Below are positions 9,341 through 17,563 of a stretch of 56,739 nucleotides of DNA, in pieces. Every line of letters starts with the position of its first letter. The stretch's first letter is position 1. Source of the stretch: Salaquimonas sp. (GTDB taxonomy: Bacteria > Pseudomonadota > Alphaproteobacteria > Rhizobiales > Rhizobiaceae); the NCBI GenBank assembly GCA_028289365.1, contig JANQQM010000013.1:1-56739 (forward strand), given 5' to 3'. The translations under genes and the position numbers were made by a program. Under the pieces are notes generated by a model that searched no databases, was not told the origin of the DNA, and saw only the letters and a program-made list of their open reading frames with translations.

Positions 9341-10305
9341 CACCGCAGGAACTTGAAAACTACATCGTGCGTTACGGCGACCTGCGGCCGTGCCGGACCG
9401 CTTTCATCGATTCACACACGCCGGGTTCAGACCAGAAGGAAAACTTCACCATCATTGGCGGCGGGGTCTCGGAAGCCGCAGACCAGCACGTGCATATCAA
9501 CATCCCGCATGGCTTCAACATTGGTGCAGCTGGTCAGCCGCCCAGATGCCGCAATTCCCTGCATTCCCACCGAACAGCAGAAGCCTTCTTCGTGCTGAAG
9601 GGCCGCTGGCGGTTTTTCTGGGGCAGATGGGGAGATGCCGGTGAGGTGGTTCTGGAAGAAGGCGACATCTTCAATATCCCGACAGGCATATTCCGAGGCT
9701 TTGAGAACATTGGCAACGACTACGGAATGATCATGGCGATCCTCGGCGGCAACGATGCCGGCGGCGGGGTGATTTGGGCACCGCAGGTCATCGAAGATGC
9801 CAAGGATCACGGACTGGTTCTGTCCGAGAAGGGGCGGTTATACGATACCAAGAAAGGCCAAGCGTTGCCCGATGGCGAGAAACCAATGCCATTATTGAAC
9901 GATGAGGAACTGAAAGAATTTCCCGAACCGACCAGCATGCAGGTAATCGGCGGCTATGTCCGCCGCTATTGGGACATGGTTGCCATATCCGACAAAGATC
10001 CGATCACGGTGATCGGCGAAAAGGGCATTATCCGCGACAAGCCCGGTTTCGAGGTTGAATTCATCTCCCGAAAGTCCGCCACAGATCAGAAACAGTCCCA
10101 TCACCAACGCTCTGTGCTGATCCCGGTGAAAGGCTATTGGCGTGTCGAAACCGATGACGGTCTCGTCACCCTCGCGCCCGGCGATACGATGAGCGTACCG
10201 GAAAACACAAGCTATAATGCCGTTCCTGCCATGACCGGAGAAGCAGCGCTTTATCGGGTGGTTGGCACGGAAGATCCGGCGGGCCCGACCTGGACAGGAA
10301 ATTGA
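9337..10305 (+). CDS. Bicupin protein, probable metal-dependent enzyme
   Basis: 322 residues with two cupin domains. The first has a metal-site pattern H76-x-H78-x3-E82 (NSLHSHRTAEAFFVLKG) with the second motif GDIFNIPTGIFRGFEN near residues 108-123. The second domain has HHQRSVLIPVKGYWRVE and GDTMSVPENTSY, and looks less complete in metal ligands. Bicupins include gentisate dioxygenases, oxalate decarboxylases and lyases; none is identified by sequence alone. The start overlaps the previous stop as ATGA, and the MetE-like gene follows after 10 bp. Confidence 0.82.
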   Translation: MTPQELENYIVRYGDLRPCRTAFIDSHTPGSDQKENFTIIGGGVSEAADQHVHINIPHGFNIGAAGQPPRCRNSLHSHRTAEAFFVLKGRWRFFWGRWGDAGEVVLEEGDIFNIPTGIFRGFENIGNDYGMIMAILGGNDAGGGVIWAPQVIEDAKDHGLVLSEKGRLYDTKKGQALPDGEKPMPLLNDEELKEFPEPTSMQVIGGYVRRYWDMVAISDKDPITVIGEKGIIRDKPGFEVEFISRKSATDQKQSHHQRSVLIPVKGYWRVETDDGLVTLAPGDTMSVPENTSYNAVPAMTGEAALYRVVGTEDPAGPTWTGN

Positions 10306-10315
10306 GGGGAAGGAC

Positions 10316-11449
10316 ATGGCACAGATTTCAGTTACCCATGTAGGATCACTGCCCCGAACCCAAGAGGTTGTGGACTTCATTTTCGCGCGCGAGAAGGAGG
10401 AACCTTACAAGGAATCCGACTTCGACGCGGCCATGTCACAGGCTGTCGAAGAAACCGTCGGTAAACAGGCTGAGGCTGGGGTCGACATTGTATCCGATGG
10501 CGAGACCTCCAAGATTTCCTACGCTACCTATGTAAAGGATCGCTATACCGGGTTTTCCGGCGACAGCCCGCGCAACGCGCCGGCTGACCTCAAATTGTTT
10601 CCTTCATTCCTGGAACGGCTCGCCAATGAAGGCGGAACACCGAAATATGCCCGGCCAATGTGCACCGGCGAGGTGACTTCCAAAGGGCAGGGCGAATTGG
10701 AAAAGGACATTGCCAATCTCGAGGCAGCAATGGAGAAACACGGAATCAAGCGCGGCTTCATGAACGCTGCTTCACCCGGTGTAATCTCGCTGTTTCTGCA
10801 AAATGCGCATTATCCTACGCGTGACGCTTATCTGGCGGCGCTTGCTGACGCAATGCGCGAGGAATACGAAACCATTGTCGGCGCCGGGCTTGATCTGCAG
10901 CTCGATTGTCCGGATCTGGCGCTATCGCGGCACATGCTCTTCACGGATTTGTCGGATGAAGAGTTCATCAAGGTTGCTGCCAGCCATGTTGAAGCGTTGA
11001 ACCACGCCCTTGCCAACATTCCCGCAGACAAGGTCCGTATTCATATTTGCTGGGGCAATTATGAAGGGCCGCATGTCTGCGACATTCCGATGGGAAAGAT
11101 GTTCGACACGCTGATGAGCGCAAAGGCCCGTTACACGTTGTTTGAAACTTCCAATCCGCGCCACGGCCATGAATGGACGGTCTTCCGCGACCGCAAGGCT
11201 GACATTCCCGAAGACAAGATCCTGGTTCCCGGCGTCGTCGATACCACGACCAACTTTGTCGAACACCCCGAACTGGTGGCTGAACGGATCGAGCGCTTTG
11301 TCGATATTGTTGGTGCCGACCGGGTCATCGCGGGTTCGGATTGCGGGTTCGGAACCTTTGCCGGATTTGGCGCTGTCGATCCGGATATCGCCTATGCCAA
11401 GTTGAAATCCGTGCGAGAAGGCGCTGATATTGCCGCCAGCCGGATTTGA
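10316..11449 (+). CDS. MetE C-terminal-domain-like zinc protein (cobalamin-independent methionine synthase II family)
   Basis: 377-residue TIM-barrel protein of the MetE catalytic-domain family, which activates thiols at zinc. Expected zinc ligands are H243 and C245 (RIHICWGN), E277 (FETSNP) and C343 (SDCGFGT). It begins VTHVGSLPRT, as in stand-alone family members. Relatives include MetE, archaeal core methionine synthases and epoxyalkane:coenzyme M transferase, so a thiol or methyl transfer is plausible. GAGGGGAAGGA upstream supports ATG 10316 over the longer frame starting in the bicupin gene. Its presence inside a transport-linked catabolic operon argues against plain methionine synthesis. 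Confidence 0.87.
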   Translation: MAQISVTHVGSLPRTQEVVDFIFAREKEEPYKESDFDAAMSQAVEETVGKQAEAGVDIVSDGETSKISYATYVKDRYTGFSGDSPRNAPADLKLFPSFLERLANEGGTPKYARPMCTGEVTSKGQGELEKDIANLEAAMEKHGIKRGFMNAASPGVISLFLQNAHYPTRDAYLAALADAMREEYETIVGAGLDLQLDCPDLALSRHMLFTDLSDEEFIKVAASHVEALNHALANIPADKVRIHICWGNYEGPHVCDIPMGKMFDTLMSAKARYTLFETSNPRHGHEWTVFRDRKADIPEDKILVPGVVDTTTNFVEHPELVAERIERFVDIVGADRVIAGSDCGFGTFAGFGAVDPDIAYAKLKSVREGADIAASRI

Positions 11450-11454
11450 GCCGA

Positions 11455-12174
11455 ATGCCGGAGACCCTGCTCCTCTTGCCTGGAATGATGTGCGACGAAC
11501 GGCTCTTCGCGCCGCAGATCGAGGCCTTAGGAGATACCTACGACGTCCATGTCCCACAGCTCTCCGAAACATCGATAGAGGGTATGGCGCGTTGCGTGCT
11601 GGAAGGTGCGCCAGCAGATTCGCTCAACATTGCAGGCCTGTCGATGGGCGGCATCGTCGCCATGGCGATGGCCGGAATTGCGCCTGACCGAGTTTCACGC
11701 CTTGCGCTGCTGGATACAAACCATCATGCCGACCTGCCCGAGCGCCATGAAATCCGTAACCGGCAGATCGAGGAAGTTCTGGCCGGAAAGCTTCGTGGGA
11801 TCATCATCGAGGAAATGAAACCCGTCTATCTGGCCGAGAAGAACCGCGGCAATCAGGCCCTGCTGGATCTGCTGGTTGACATGGCAATGGATGTTGGCGC
11901 CGATGATTTCGTCGCGCAGTCCGTTGCCTTGCGGGATCGGCCTGACCAAACTGCCGTACTGCGCAATCTTGATGTACCGGCGCTCATCCTCTGCGGGGAA
12001 GAGGATCGTCTTTGCCCGCCGGAGCGCCATCGGGAAATGGTCGGTCTAATGCCAGACGCAGAACTGGAAATCGTGCCGGGTGCCGGCCATATTACAACAC
12101 TGGAAAATCCCGATGCCGTAAACGCCGCACTTCAAAACTGGCTGTCAAGGAGACCTGCCGATGGAACTTCCTGA
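11455..12174 (+). CDS. Alpha/beta-hydrolase fold protein
   Basis: 239 residues with a classic serine-hydrolase layout: nucleophile elbow GLSMGG near residues 62-67, acid Asp in LILCGEEDRLCPP, and catalytic His in GAGHITTLE near the C-terminus. It has the HGG-like oxyanion region replaced by LLPGMMCDE, common in this family. It starts 5 bp after the MetE-like gene and overlaps the RraA-like gene by 14 bases. It probably hydrolyses an ester, lactone or C-C bond in the pathway; the substrate is unknown. Confidence 0.88.
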   Translation: MPETLLLLPGMMCDERLFAPQIEALGDTYDVHVPQLSETSIEGMARCVLEGAPADSLNIAGLSMGGIVAMAMAGIAPDRVSRLALLDTNHHADLPERHEIRNRQIEEVLAGKLRGIIIEEMKPVYLAEKNRGNQALLDLLVDMAMDVGADDFVAQSVALRDRPDQTAVLRNLDVPALILCGEEDRLCPPERHREMVGLMPDAELEIVPGAGHITTLENPDAVNAALQNWLSRRPADGTS

Positions 12175-12871
12175 AATCACCCCTGAGCTTTCCGCACTGC
12201 TGAAAGAAGTAGATACGCCAACTGTCTGCAACGCGATCGAGACTGCCCAGGGAAAACGTGGTTTTGATCAATTCACAAGACGGCCCGTCACGCCCGCCGA
12301 TCCGAACCTGCCGGCCTTCTTTGGCTATGCCAGGACCGCCCGCATCTGCGGCTCACGCCCACCTTCCGAACCAGGTGATGCGGCGAAGGAGATGCGCTTG
12401 GCCTATTATCGCTATGTTTCGCAGCCACCGGCACCGCGAGTTACGGTAATAGAAGATATTGATGGCGATCAGGCAGTCGGTGCCTTTTGGGGCGAGGTCA
12501 ACACCACCGTCCACAAGGGTCTTGGCGTGTCGGGTGCTCTGACAAATGGCCTGGTGCGAGATCTTGGCGATGTGGCGCCGGGTTTCCAGGTTCTGGCCGG
12601 TGGCGTTGGTCCCAGCCATTACTTCGTCCATGTCGTCGAAATTGACATCCCGGTTACTGTTCTTGGTCTGGAAGTCAAACCCGGAGACTTTATCCATGCC
12701 GACCGTCATGGTGCGGCCGTCGTACCACCGGAGATATTGCCTGAACTGGCAGACGCCATCCGGCATATGCAGGAAGGCGAGCAGCTGGTCATCGGTCCGG
12801 CAAAGGAGCCCGGATTTGATATAGCCGCCCTCGAAAAGGCATGGGAAGCCTTCGAAAATGTACGAAACTGA
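12161..12871 (+). CDS. RraA-like family aldolase/decarboxylase
   Basis: 236 residues. RraA-fold hallmarks are the WGEV segment followed by GLGVSGALTNGLVRDL, with the Arg-Asp pair used by HMG/CHA aldolases to bind pyruvate enolate and the divalent metal, and then GDFIHADRHGAAVVP. Such enzymes cleave 4-hydroxy-4-methyl-2-oxoglutarate-type compounds or decarboxylate oxaloacetate. Preceded by AAGGAG and overlapping the hydrolase gene by 14 bases. As the last gene of the operon it likely performs the final cleavage to central metabolites. The exact substrate is inferred only by family. Confidence 0.86.
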   Translation: MELPEITPELSALLKEVDTPTVCNAIETAQGKRGFDQFTRRPVTPADPNLPAFFGYARTARICGSRPPSEPGDAAKEMRLAYYRYVSQPPAPRVTVIEDIDGDQAVGAFWGEVNTTVHKGLGVSGALTNGLVRDLGDVAPGFQVLAGGVGPSHYFVHVVEIDIPVTVLGLEVKPGDFIHADRHGAAVVPPEILPELADAIRHMQEGEQLVIGPAKEPGFDIAALEKAWEAFENVRN

Positions 12872-12881
12872 CTTGTGCATT

Positions 12882-12907
12882 GATCTCGTTTAGAGGTTAG
12901 CGAGATC
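12882..12907. repeat. Inverted repeat after the catabolic operon
   Basis: GATCTCG at 12882-12888 pairs with CGAGATC at 12901-12907 around a 12-nt loop, 10 bp after the RraA-like stop. It lacks a T-run, so it may be an operator for the following gene, a processing hairpin or a weak terminator. Confidence 0.4.
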
Positions 12908-13025
12908 GAAATTTGTCGGTAAATTACAAGCTAATGCCCGCCGATTGCTTGTATCTCAATCTTGAATACCTATCCTCTTGAGAATTATCCAAATGACAAT
13001 TTGGAGAATTGTTTGGAGGAAACAG

Positions 13026-13568
13026 ATGAAAAGTCCGTCAGCAGGTTTAGTTGTTGCTGCGGTGGTTGCAGTATTTGCTTTCTTGACCTTTTTTGCAATT
13101 CAGCCACTGGCAATGGCACAGTCAACGGGTACCGACATGGAAAAAATGGAAGAACAAAAGGCAACATCACGTAAATCGATTGAGTGGTGGAACAGCAACT
13201 TCCAGGTCGATCCGGACAGCTTGTTTGCACCCGGCTACATCAACCATCAGGAACCGATTGCAGCAAGCGACGGCGAAAAGGGCGTTGCGCTTGGTGAGCT
13301 GAAGGCGATCATTTCCTCATATCATGAGGCCTTCCCGGACACGAAAGTGGAGTTCCAGATTCAGATGGCGGAGGGCAACCGGGTTGCAACCCACTGGACG
13401 TTTGAGGGAACGCAGAAGGGCACCTATGAGGGCCTGGCTCCGACTAACAAGACGGTGTCCTGGTCCGGCATCTCCATCGATGAATTCGATGCAAACGGCA
13501 AAATCACCCAGACATGGGTCGTCTGGGACAAATATTCCCTGTTTCAAGCGCTGGGTTTGATCCAGTAA
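13026..13568 (+). CDS. Secreted SnoaL-like (ester cyclase family) protein
   Basis: 180 residues. The start at 13026 is preceded by GGAGGAAA and gives a clean signal peptide (about residues 1-33, cleaved near LAMA-QS). The mature part is a single SnoaL-like domain with EWWNSNFQVDPDSLFAPGYINHQ, a segment around SSYHEAFPDTKVEFQ, and VATHWTFEGTQKGTYEGLAP, the usual ester-cyclase pattern. It is separated from the catabolic operon by about 150 bp, so it probably has its own promoter. It is the third SnoaL-type protein within 8 kb but the only exported one. Function unknown. Confidence 0.82.
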   Translation: MKSPSAGLVVAAVVAVFAFLTFFAIQPLAMAQSTGTDMEKMEEQKATSRKSIEWWNSNFQVDPDSLFAPGYINHQEPIAASDGEKGVALGELKAIISSYHEAFPDTKVEFQIQMAEGNRVATHWTFEGTQKGTYEGLAPTNKTVSWSGISIDEFDANGKITQTWVVWDKYSLFQALGLIQ

Positions 13569-13575
13569 GCAGACA

Positions 13576-13770
13576 TCAGCCTTCAAAATGCCGGTATAGA
13601 AAATAGAAAAACCCGGTCCCGACGACTGCCGCGGCAATCGTCGCGGTCCGGGTCGTCTTCTCTGAAGCGCCAATCCGCATCGCGGTCATCATGGTGGCAT
13701 AGCTGAAAACCAGCACGATGATGAACCATGCCATCAAGTGACCCGCGCCAAAGATGTTTTGCCTATGCAT
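13576..13770 (-). CDS. Small membrane protein, unknown function
   Basis: 64 residues with two hydrophobic segments (about residues 11-31 and 41-60) and a positively charged start and link, so an inner-membrane hairpin protein. GAGGGA lies upstream of the start. It lies downstream of the gene at 13810-14544 on the same strand, 39 bp away, and converges on the secreted SnoaL-like gene. I do not recognise a family. Confidence 0.55.
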   Translation of the reverse strand: MHRQNIFGAGHLMAWFIIVLVFSYATMMTAMRIGASEKTTRTATIAAAVVGTGFFYFLYRHFEG

Positions 13771-13809
13771 GACGGTGACAGTCCCTCGTGTATTTGATCA
13801 ATCCCGCAA

Positions 13810-14544
13810 CTACTCCTTGGGCCAGACAAGGCGCCCGGCATGCGGACCGCTGGGCGAATGCGTGACATATTCAAGAACGTGACGGCCCTGCCAGTTCTCG
13901 TTTCGGTCGGCTTCGACGAAGCGGGGCTCGAACGTGTATTCGCCCTCGGGCAGGTCCGTAAACTCCCACAACACGCCATGCTTGGGCCAACCCGCGATGG
14001 AAAGCAACTTGCGGCCGCGGATCATGCCCCTTGTCACCGATACGCGGGCAAAGCGCTCGGCCCGGTACCAGCGGGCAAGCTCGATCTCGTCGTCCGGCGT
14101 ATTGGCATTGTAATTGCCCAACTGCATGGCGGGCGGTGGCCCCATGCCATAGGGTAGCGCACGTTGTTCCGGCGCATTGACAACCTGCTCTTCAATGAAC
14201 ACGGCACTGCGGTAATTTTCGAATGCCGCCAACTTGTCGGCATTAGCCTCGACAAGCGCGTCAACCGGATTGTCCGGCCCAAAGAAAACTTCCGGAGAGG
14301 CCGCCGCCGTCAGGATCACGTTCTGCCAACCGGTCGGAACTGCCGGGTCTGTCGTTTCCTGTTTGGCCGGGGCACCGTCAATATAGGGTTTGTCCTCATG
14401 TTTGACGATGCCATAGTGGCCGACCCAGGCCACACCCTGTGCCGCCCGCATGGCCGGCAGGTAAGTCTCATGCAGCCATGCCCAGCAGTCGGCTTTGGAC
14501 GTGTCGGAAAGGTCAAACCACTCCGCCTTGATAACTTCACCCAT
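13810..14544 (-). CDS. Hypothetical protein, possible dimeric alpha-beta-barrel type
   Basis: 244 residues, no signal peptide. The N-terminus (VIKAEWFDLSDTSKADCWAWL, followed by a helix and GVAWVGHYGIVKH) resembles the strand-helix-strand layout of dimeric ferredoxin-like proteins, and the middle (ARWYRAERFARVSVTRGMIRGRKLLS) could be a second repeat. GGGGAT precedes the start. It is preceded on the same strand by the AhpD-like gene at a distance of 149 bp. No catalytic motif is evident, and the family assignment is only a suggestion. Confidence 0.65.
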   Translation of the reverse strand: MGEVIKAEWFDLSDTSKADCWAWLHETYLPAMRAAQGVAWVGHYGIVKHEDKPYIDGAPAKQETTDPAVPTGWQNVILTAAASPEVFFGPDNPVDALVEANADKLAAFENYRSAVFIEEQVVNAPEQRALPYGMGPPPAMQLGNYNANTPDDEIELARWYRAERFARVSVTRGMIRGRKLLSIAGWPKHGVLWEFTDLPEGEYTFEPRFVEADRNENWQGRHVLEYVTHSPSGPHAGRLVWPKE

Positions 14545-14693
14545 TCACAAAATCCCCTTGAAAAACAACTTGAGGAGCCGCAAAGCGATCATCGCAATCT
14601 GGAAACAGCGTCCCTTTTGTTGGCAATTTTCAAGGATTTGCCAACAACAAGAGTATTCGGGTTCCAAACTGACAAACTGTTCTTTGCGAGAAT

Positions 14694-15365
14694 CTATTCG
14701 GCGGCAACTTGTTTGCCGCGCTCAGCTTCACCAACCTCGGCAAAGCGTCCGGCAAAGGCTTCGATATCCTCTATTGAGAGACCTTCAACCGCGTTCCATT
14801 GCTTGCGATTGTGGTCTTGCGATTCCAGATCGGTCCAGAAACTGTCGTTCAACCGGTTGATCATGTTGAACATCGCGCAAGCCATTGAAATCTCGACAAT
14901 TTCGGTGTCGGTGAAGTTGACCTTCATATTGTTCCAGGCCTCGGTGTCCCGCTGCGCGGTATTATTGGTCATCGCCTCCGACCATGCGATCGCTGCCCGA
15001 TCACGGTCATCGAAAAGCGGGCTGGTCTTGTAGCTGTCATCCATCAGCGCTTCGAGTTCTTCCTCCGTCATGCCAAGTCCCTGACCGAAGACCGATGTAT
15101 GTGCCGTGCAGTAACTGCAGGCATTGACCATTGAGGTCTTGATGCAGGCGAGGCCGCGCAGTCTTGGATCGGTCGTCGCGCCGAGCCCTGGCTGCCGGAC
15201 CGCGGCGACAAGACCGCCAAACCAGCGCGCAATATAGGGGCTGTGCGTCGCCAGAATTCTTTGCAGATTGGCTGTACGTCCCAGGAACCGGTCCGAACCC
15301 TCATAGACGAGCTTGGCTGTGCCCGTTGCCTCCTCGTGACTAAGTCCGCTCAATCGCTGCGCCAT
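14694..15365 (-). CDS. Carboxymuconolactone decarboxylase/AhpD-like protein
   Basis: 223 residues. The AhpD core is visible: helix-rich sequence with the redox motif C-S-Y-C-T-A-H (SMVNACSYCTAHTSVFGQG), where Cys-x-x-Cys and the nearby His form the proton-relay site of alkylhydroperoxidase-type proteins. It probably acts as a peroxidase or disulfide reductase in the cytosol. GGGAGAG precedes the ATG at 15365. Genes of this class often accompany catabolic clusters as protection; any link here to the preceding operon is inference. Confidence 0.85.
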   Translation of the reverse strand: MAQRLSGLSHEEATGTAKLVYEGSDRFLGRTANLQRILATHSPYIARWFGGLVAAVRQPGLGATTDPRLRGLACIKTSMVNACSYCTAHTSVFGQGLGMTEEELEALMDDSYKTSPLFDDRDRAAIAWSEAMTNNTAQRDTEAWNNMKVNFTDTEIVEISMACAMFNMINRLNDSFWTDLESQDHNRKQWNAVEGLSIEDIEAFAGRFAEVGEAERGKQVAAE

Positions 15366-15670
15366 GATCCGTCTCTCCCATTCATTCCCTTTGATCTGAA
15401 GATTGCCGACATCCGGATATGCCGGCCTACTAATATCAGATTGTGCTAATTAAGCCTTCGAGGCAAGGCTGTGCCGCTGCAAGTTGGCGATCTCACATCA
15501 CAATTAATGACGGAGGGGTCGGGCCAAATGCTTTTCTGATGGCTGAAGCATCAATCCACCAAGTGATACCAATGTACAGGTTACGAGGATAGACAAGAGA
15601 TTTATCAGCGGATTAAGCTGACGCCTTCCTGACAATCCACCCTGCGCCGTAGGGCTAAGAGTTATCACAG
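15366..15670. other. Gene-free interval of 305 bp
   Basis: Separates the divergent AhpD-like gene and the truncated ABC transporter remnant. It should hold the promoter of the minus-strand gene. I see no RNA gene, long repeat or clear terminator in it. Confidence 0.5.
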
Positions 15671-15898
15671 ATGATAGAACTATATCGACGTATTTGGGTT
15701 GTCACCGGCCGGCAGCAGATAATACTGATAATTCTCTCGCTCCTCGTTGCCGCGCTGGCCGCTGTTCCGCTGCAGTTCCAGAAGGGCATTATCAACGGTC
15801 TGAGCGAATCCATGCAAATGCAGCAAATGTTGACATCTCCACTAGTTACAAATGAAAAACAAACTCAGCGCGTGTTTATCAATGCAATACAACAATAA
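15671..15898 (+). pseudogene. N-terminal remnant of an ABC exporter-type membrane protein
   Basis: The first 50 or so residues (LYRRIWVVTGRQQIILIILS, then VAALAAVPLQFQKGIINGLSE) look like the first transmembrane helix and following linker of a fused membrane-ATPase ABC protein, usually about 550-600 residues. After about base 15830 the frame runs into unrelated AT-rich sequence and stops, with no ATPase domain. The ParB-like gene begins at 15852 in another frame. This looks like a gene cut by the arrival of the AT-rich segment. Recognition is by pattern, and a genuine short protein cannot be excluded. Confidence 0.55.
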
Positions 15899-16565
15899 TA
15901 TATATAGACATCGAAAACTGAAAATAATAAAATTATTGGGTTCAGATTCTGTAATTTACATTAATACAAAAAAGGTCGATAAAACACATGACAGAATATA
16001 TCCGCTGGTAAGTTATTTTGATTTTGATCTAGGAAAATATAAAATATTTGAAAAATATAGAAATTATTTTTGTAGATATGTAATTAAAAATGATGAATTT
16101 CTGTTAATATCAGAATTCAAGAATCATAACTTATATATTATATTGAATAATTACATAAAAAACATAGATAATCCAAGAGATTCAATATGGTATAAGCAAC
16201 TCAACGATCAGTTACAGAAAACTGGAACTGCACGATACAGGGACCATAGATTTTCAAGTTCGGACCAAATTGAAGATTTTTTTGAAAACTACATGCGGCC
16301 AATTTACGAAAGCATGAAGGCGACAGGCTACAATGAACAATTACCCGCAGACCTTCCCAAATGTTTCATTGGAAAGGACGGTGAACTGATCAAGGGAATG
16401 CATGGTCGGCATCGTTTTGCCATCGCCAAATCTCTTGGTGTAAAGCGCTTTCCACTGCAGATTATAGGGGTGCACGAAAAGTGGTTTGACGAGAATGTTG
16501 GAACCACCCTCGATTTGAATGCACTCCGTCGTGCATATCGTGAAGTTGAAAACAAGCACCAGTAG
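15852..16565 (+). CDS. ParB/sulfiredoxin-like domain protein, copy 1 (AT-rich)
   Basis: 237 residues, with a strongly AT-rich, Asn/Ile/Lys-rich first half and a more typical second half. The C-terminal part carries a ParB-type box: DGELIKGMHGRHRFAIAK followed by SLGVKRFPLQIIGVHEKWF. A homologue lies at 39909-40601, sharing FFE-Y-PI/L, the GRHR-A-AK box and GVHE-WF. ParB-like folds bind nucleotides or DNA, and some members act as CTPases or kinases. Start is uncertain (ATG 15852 or 15882; no clear ribosome site). Composition and the broken upstream ABC gene suggest acquisition. Confidence 0.7.
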   Translation: MKNKLSACLSMQYNNNIYRHRKLKIIKLLGSDSVIYINTKKVDKTHDRIYPLVSYFDFDLGKYKIFEKYRNYFCRYVIKNDEFLLISEFKNHNLYIILNNYIKNIDNPRDSIWYKQLNDQLQKTGTARYRDHRFSSSDQIEDFFENYMRPIYESMKATGYNEQLPADLPKCFIGKDGELIKGMHGRHRFAIAKSLGVKRFPLQIIGVHEKWFDENVGTTLDLNALRRAYREVENKHQ

Positions 16566-16700
16566 GCGTCCTGGTAGTTGCTTCATCTTATACGGTTATT
16601 TTAGTTCGGCCCCGGATTGAACTCTTGGTGTGCGAGACATCAAGATTTATTCGTTTTGGGACTTGAACCTCACCTGACGTGAGGTTGTAGGTGAATTTTC

Positions 16701-17468
16701 ATGTCACGAATTAAACTTTATTCCGTCGGCCAATTGGCAGAGCATTCCGGCATCACGGTCAGGACCTTGCATCATTATGATGCAATTGGACTGCTGACAC
16801 CAAGCCACCGTTCTTCCACAAAGCGTCGGCTTTATGATCGGGAGAACGTGCTCCGGCTTCAGCAGATCCTTAACTATCGCACGCTCGGCATGCCGCTTGA
16901 TCAGATAAGGAGCATCCTGGATGACCCGGCATATGATTGCCGTGCAGCACTTCTTGATCAACGAAAAGCCGTATTGCAGCAGATTGCCCGAAGCGAGGCA
17001 TTGATCCGTGGCATCGACGAGGCATTAAGCCTGATTGACCAATCAGACAAGAAGGATACGGACATGACGACTCTTTTCGGCGGATTTGATCCAGACAAGT
17101 TTGCAGATGAAGCAGAGGAGAAATGGGGCGGCACCGACACCTGGAAGACTTCGCAGAAACGCACGGCAGACTACACGGAAGCGGACTGGAAGGCGTACCA
17201 TGATGCACATCACCTGATTTGCAGCCGATTCGCTGAACTGGCGCAGGCCGGAGTTCAAACTGATGATCCACGTGCGATGGACCTTTCACGTGACTATGCA
17301 GCGCTAATTGATCGATGGTTCTACCCCTGCACCGTCGCGCACCTTGGGAACCTGGCGCAAATGTATGAGGCAGATCAACGGTTTCGCGATACCTTCGATG
17401 GATTTGGTGCCGGCACGGCTGAATTCGTGATCCGGTCTTTCAAACACACTTCCTCGAACAAGAGTTGA
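16701..17468 (+). CDS. MerR-family regulator with TipAS effector domain
   Basis: 255 residues. The N-terminal winged helix reads YSVGQLAEHSGITVRTLHHY, then DAIGLLTPSHRSSTKRRLYD, a textbook MerR start, followed by a coiled dimerisation helix (about 75-115). From about residue 125 a TipAS-like domain is visible, including EEKWGGTDTWKTSQKRTADY and MYEADQRFRDTFD. TipAS binds thiopeptides and other drugs and switches on resistance genes. An internal start producing the effector domain alone, as in TipA, is possible at the Met in TDMTTLFGG. No obvious target operon is adjacent. Confidence 0.88.
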   Translation: MSRIKLYSVGQLAEHSGITVRTLHHYDAIGLLTPSHRSSTKRRLYDRENVLRLQQILNYRTLGMPLDQIRSILDDPAYDCRAALLDQRKAVLQQIARSEALIRGIDEALSLIDQSDKKDTDMTTLFGGFDPDKFADEAEEKWGGTDTWKTSQKRTADYTEADWKAYHDAHHLICSRFAELAQAGVQTDDPRAMDLSRDYAALIDRWFYPCTVAHLGNLAQMYEADQRFRDTFDGFGAGTAEFVIRSFKHTSSNKS

Positions 17469-17563
17469 TATCAGCGGTTCACAATTGCGTGTGATTTGCG
17501 AATTGGCGCTTTTCATCCCTCGTTAACGTCGGTAGTGGAACCGGCTTTTGGAAACTGGCGACC

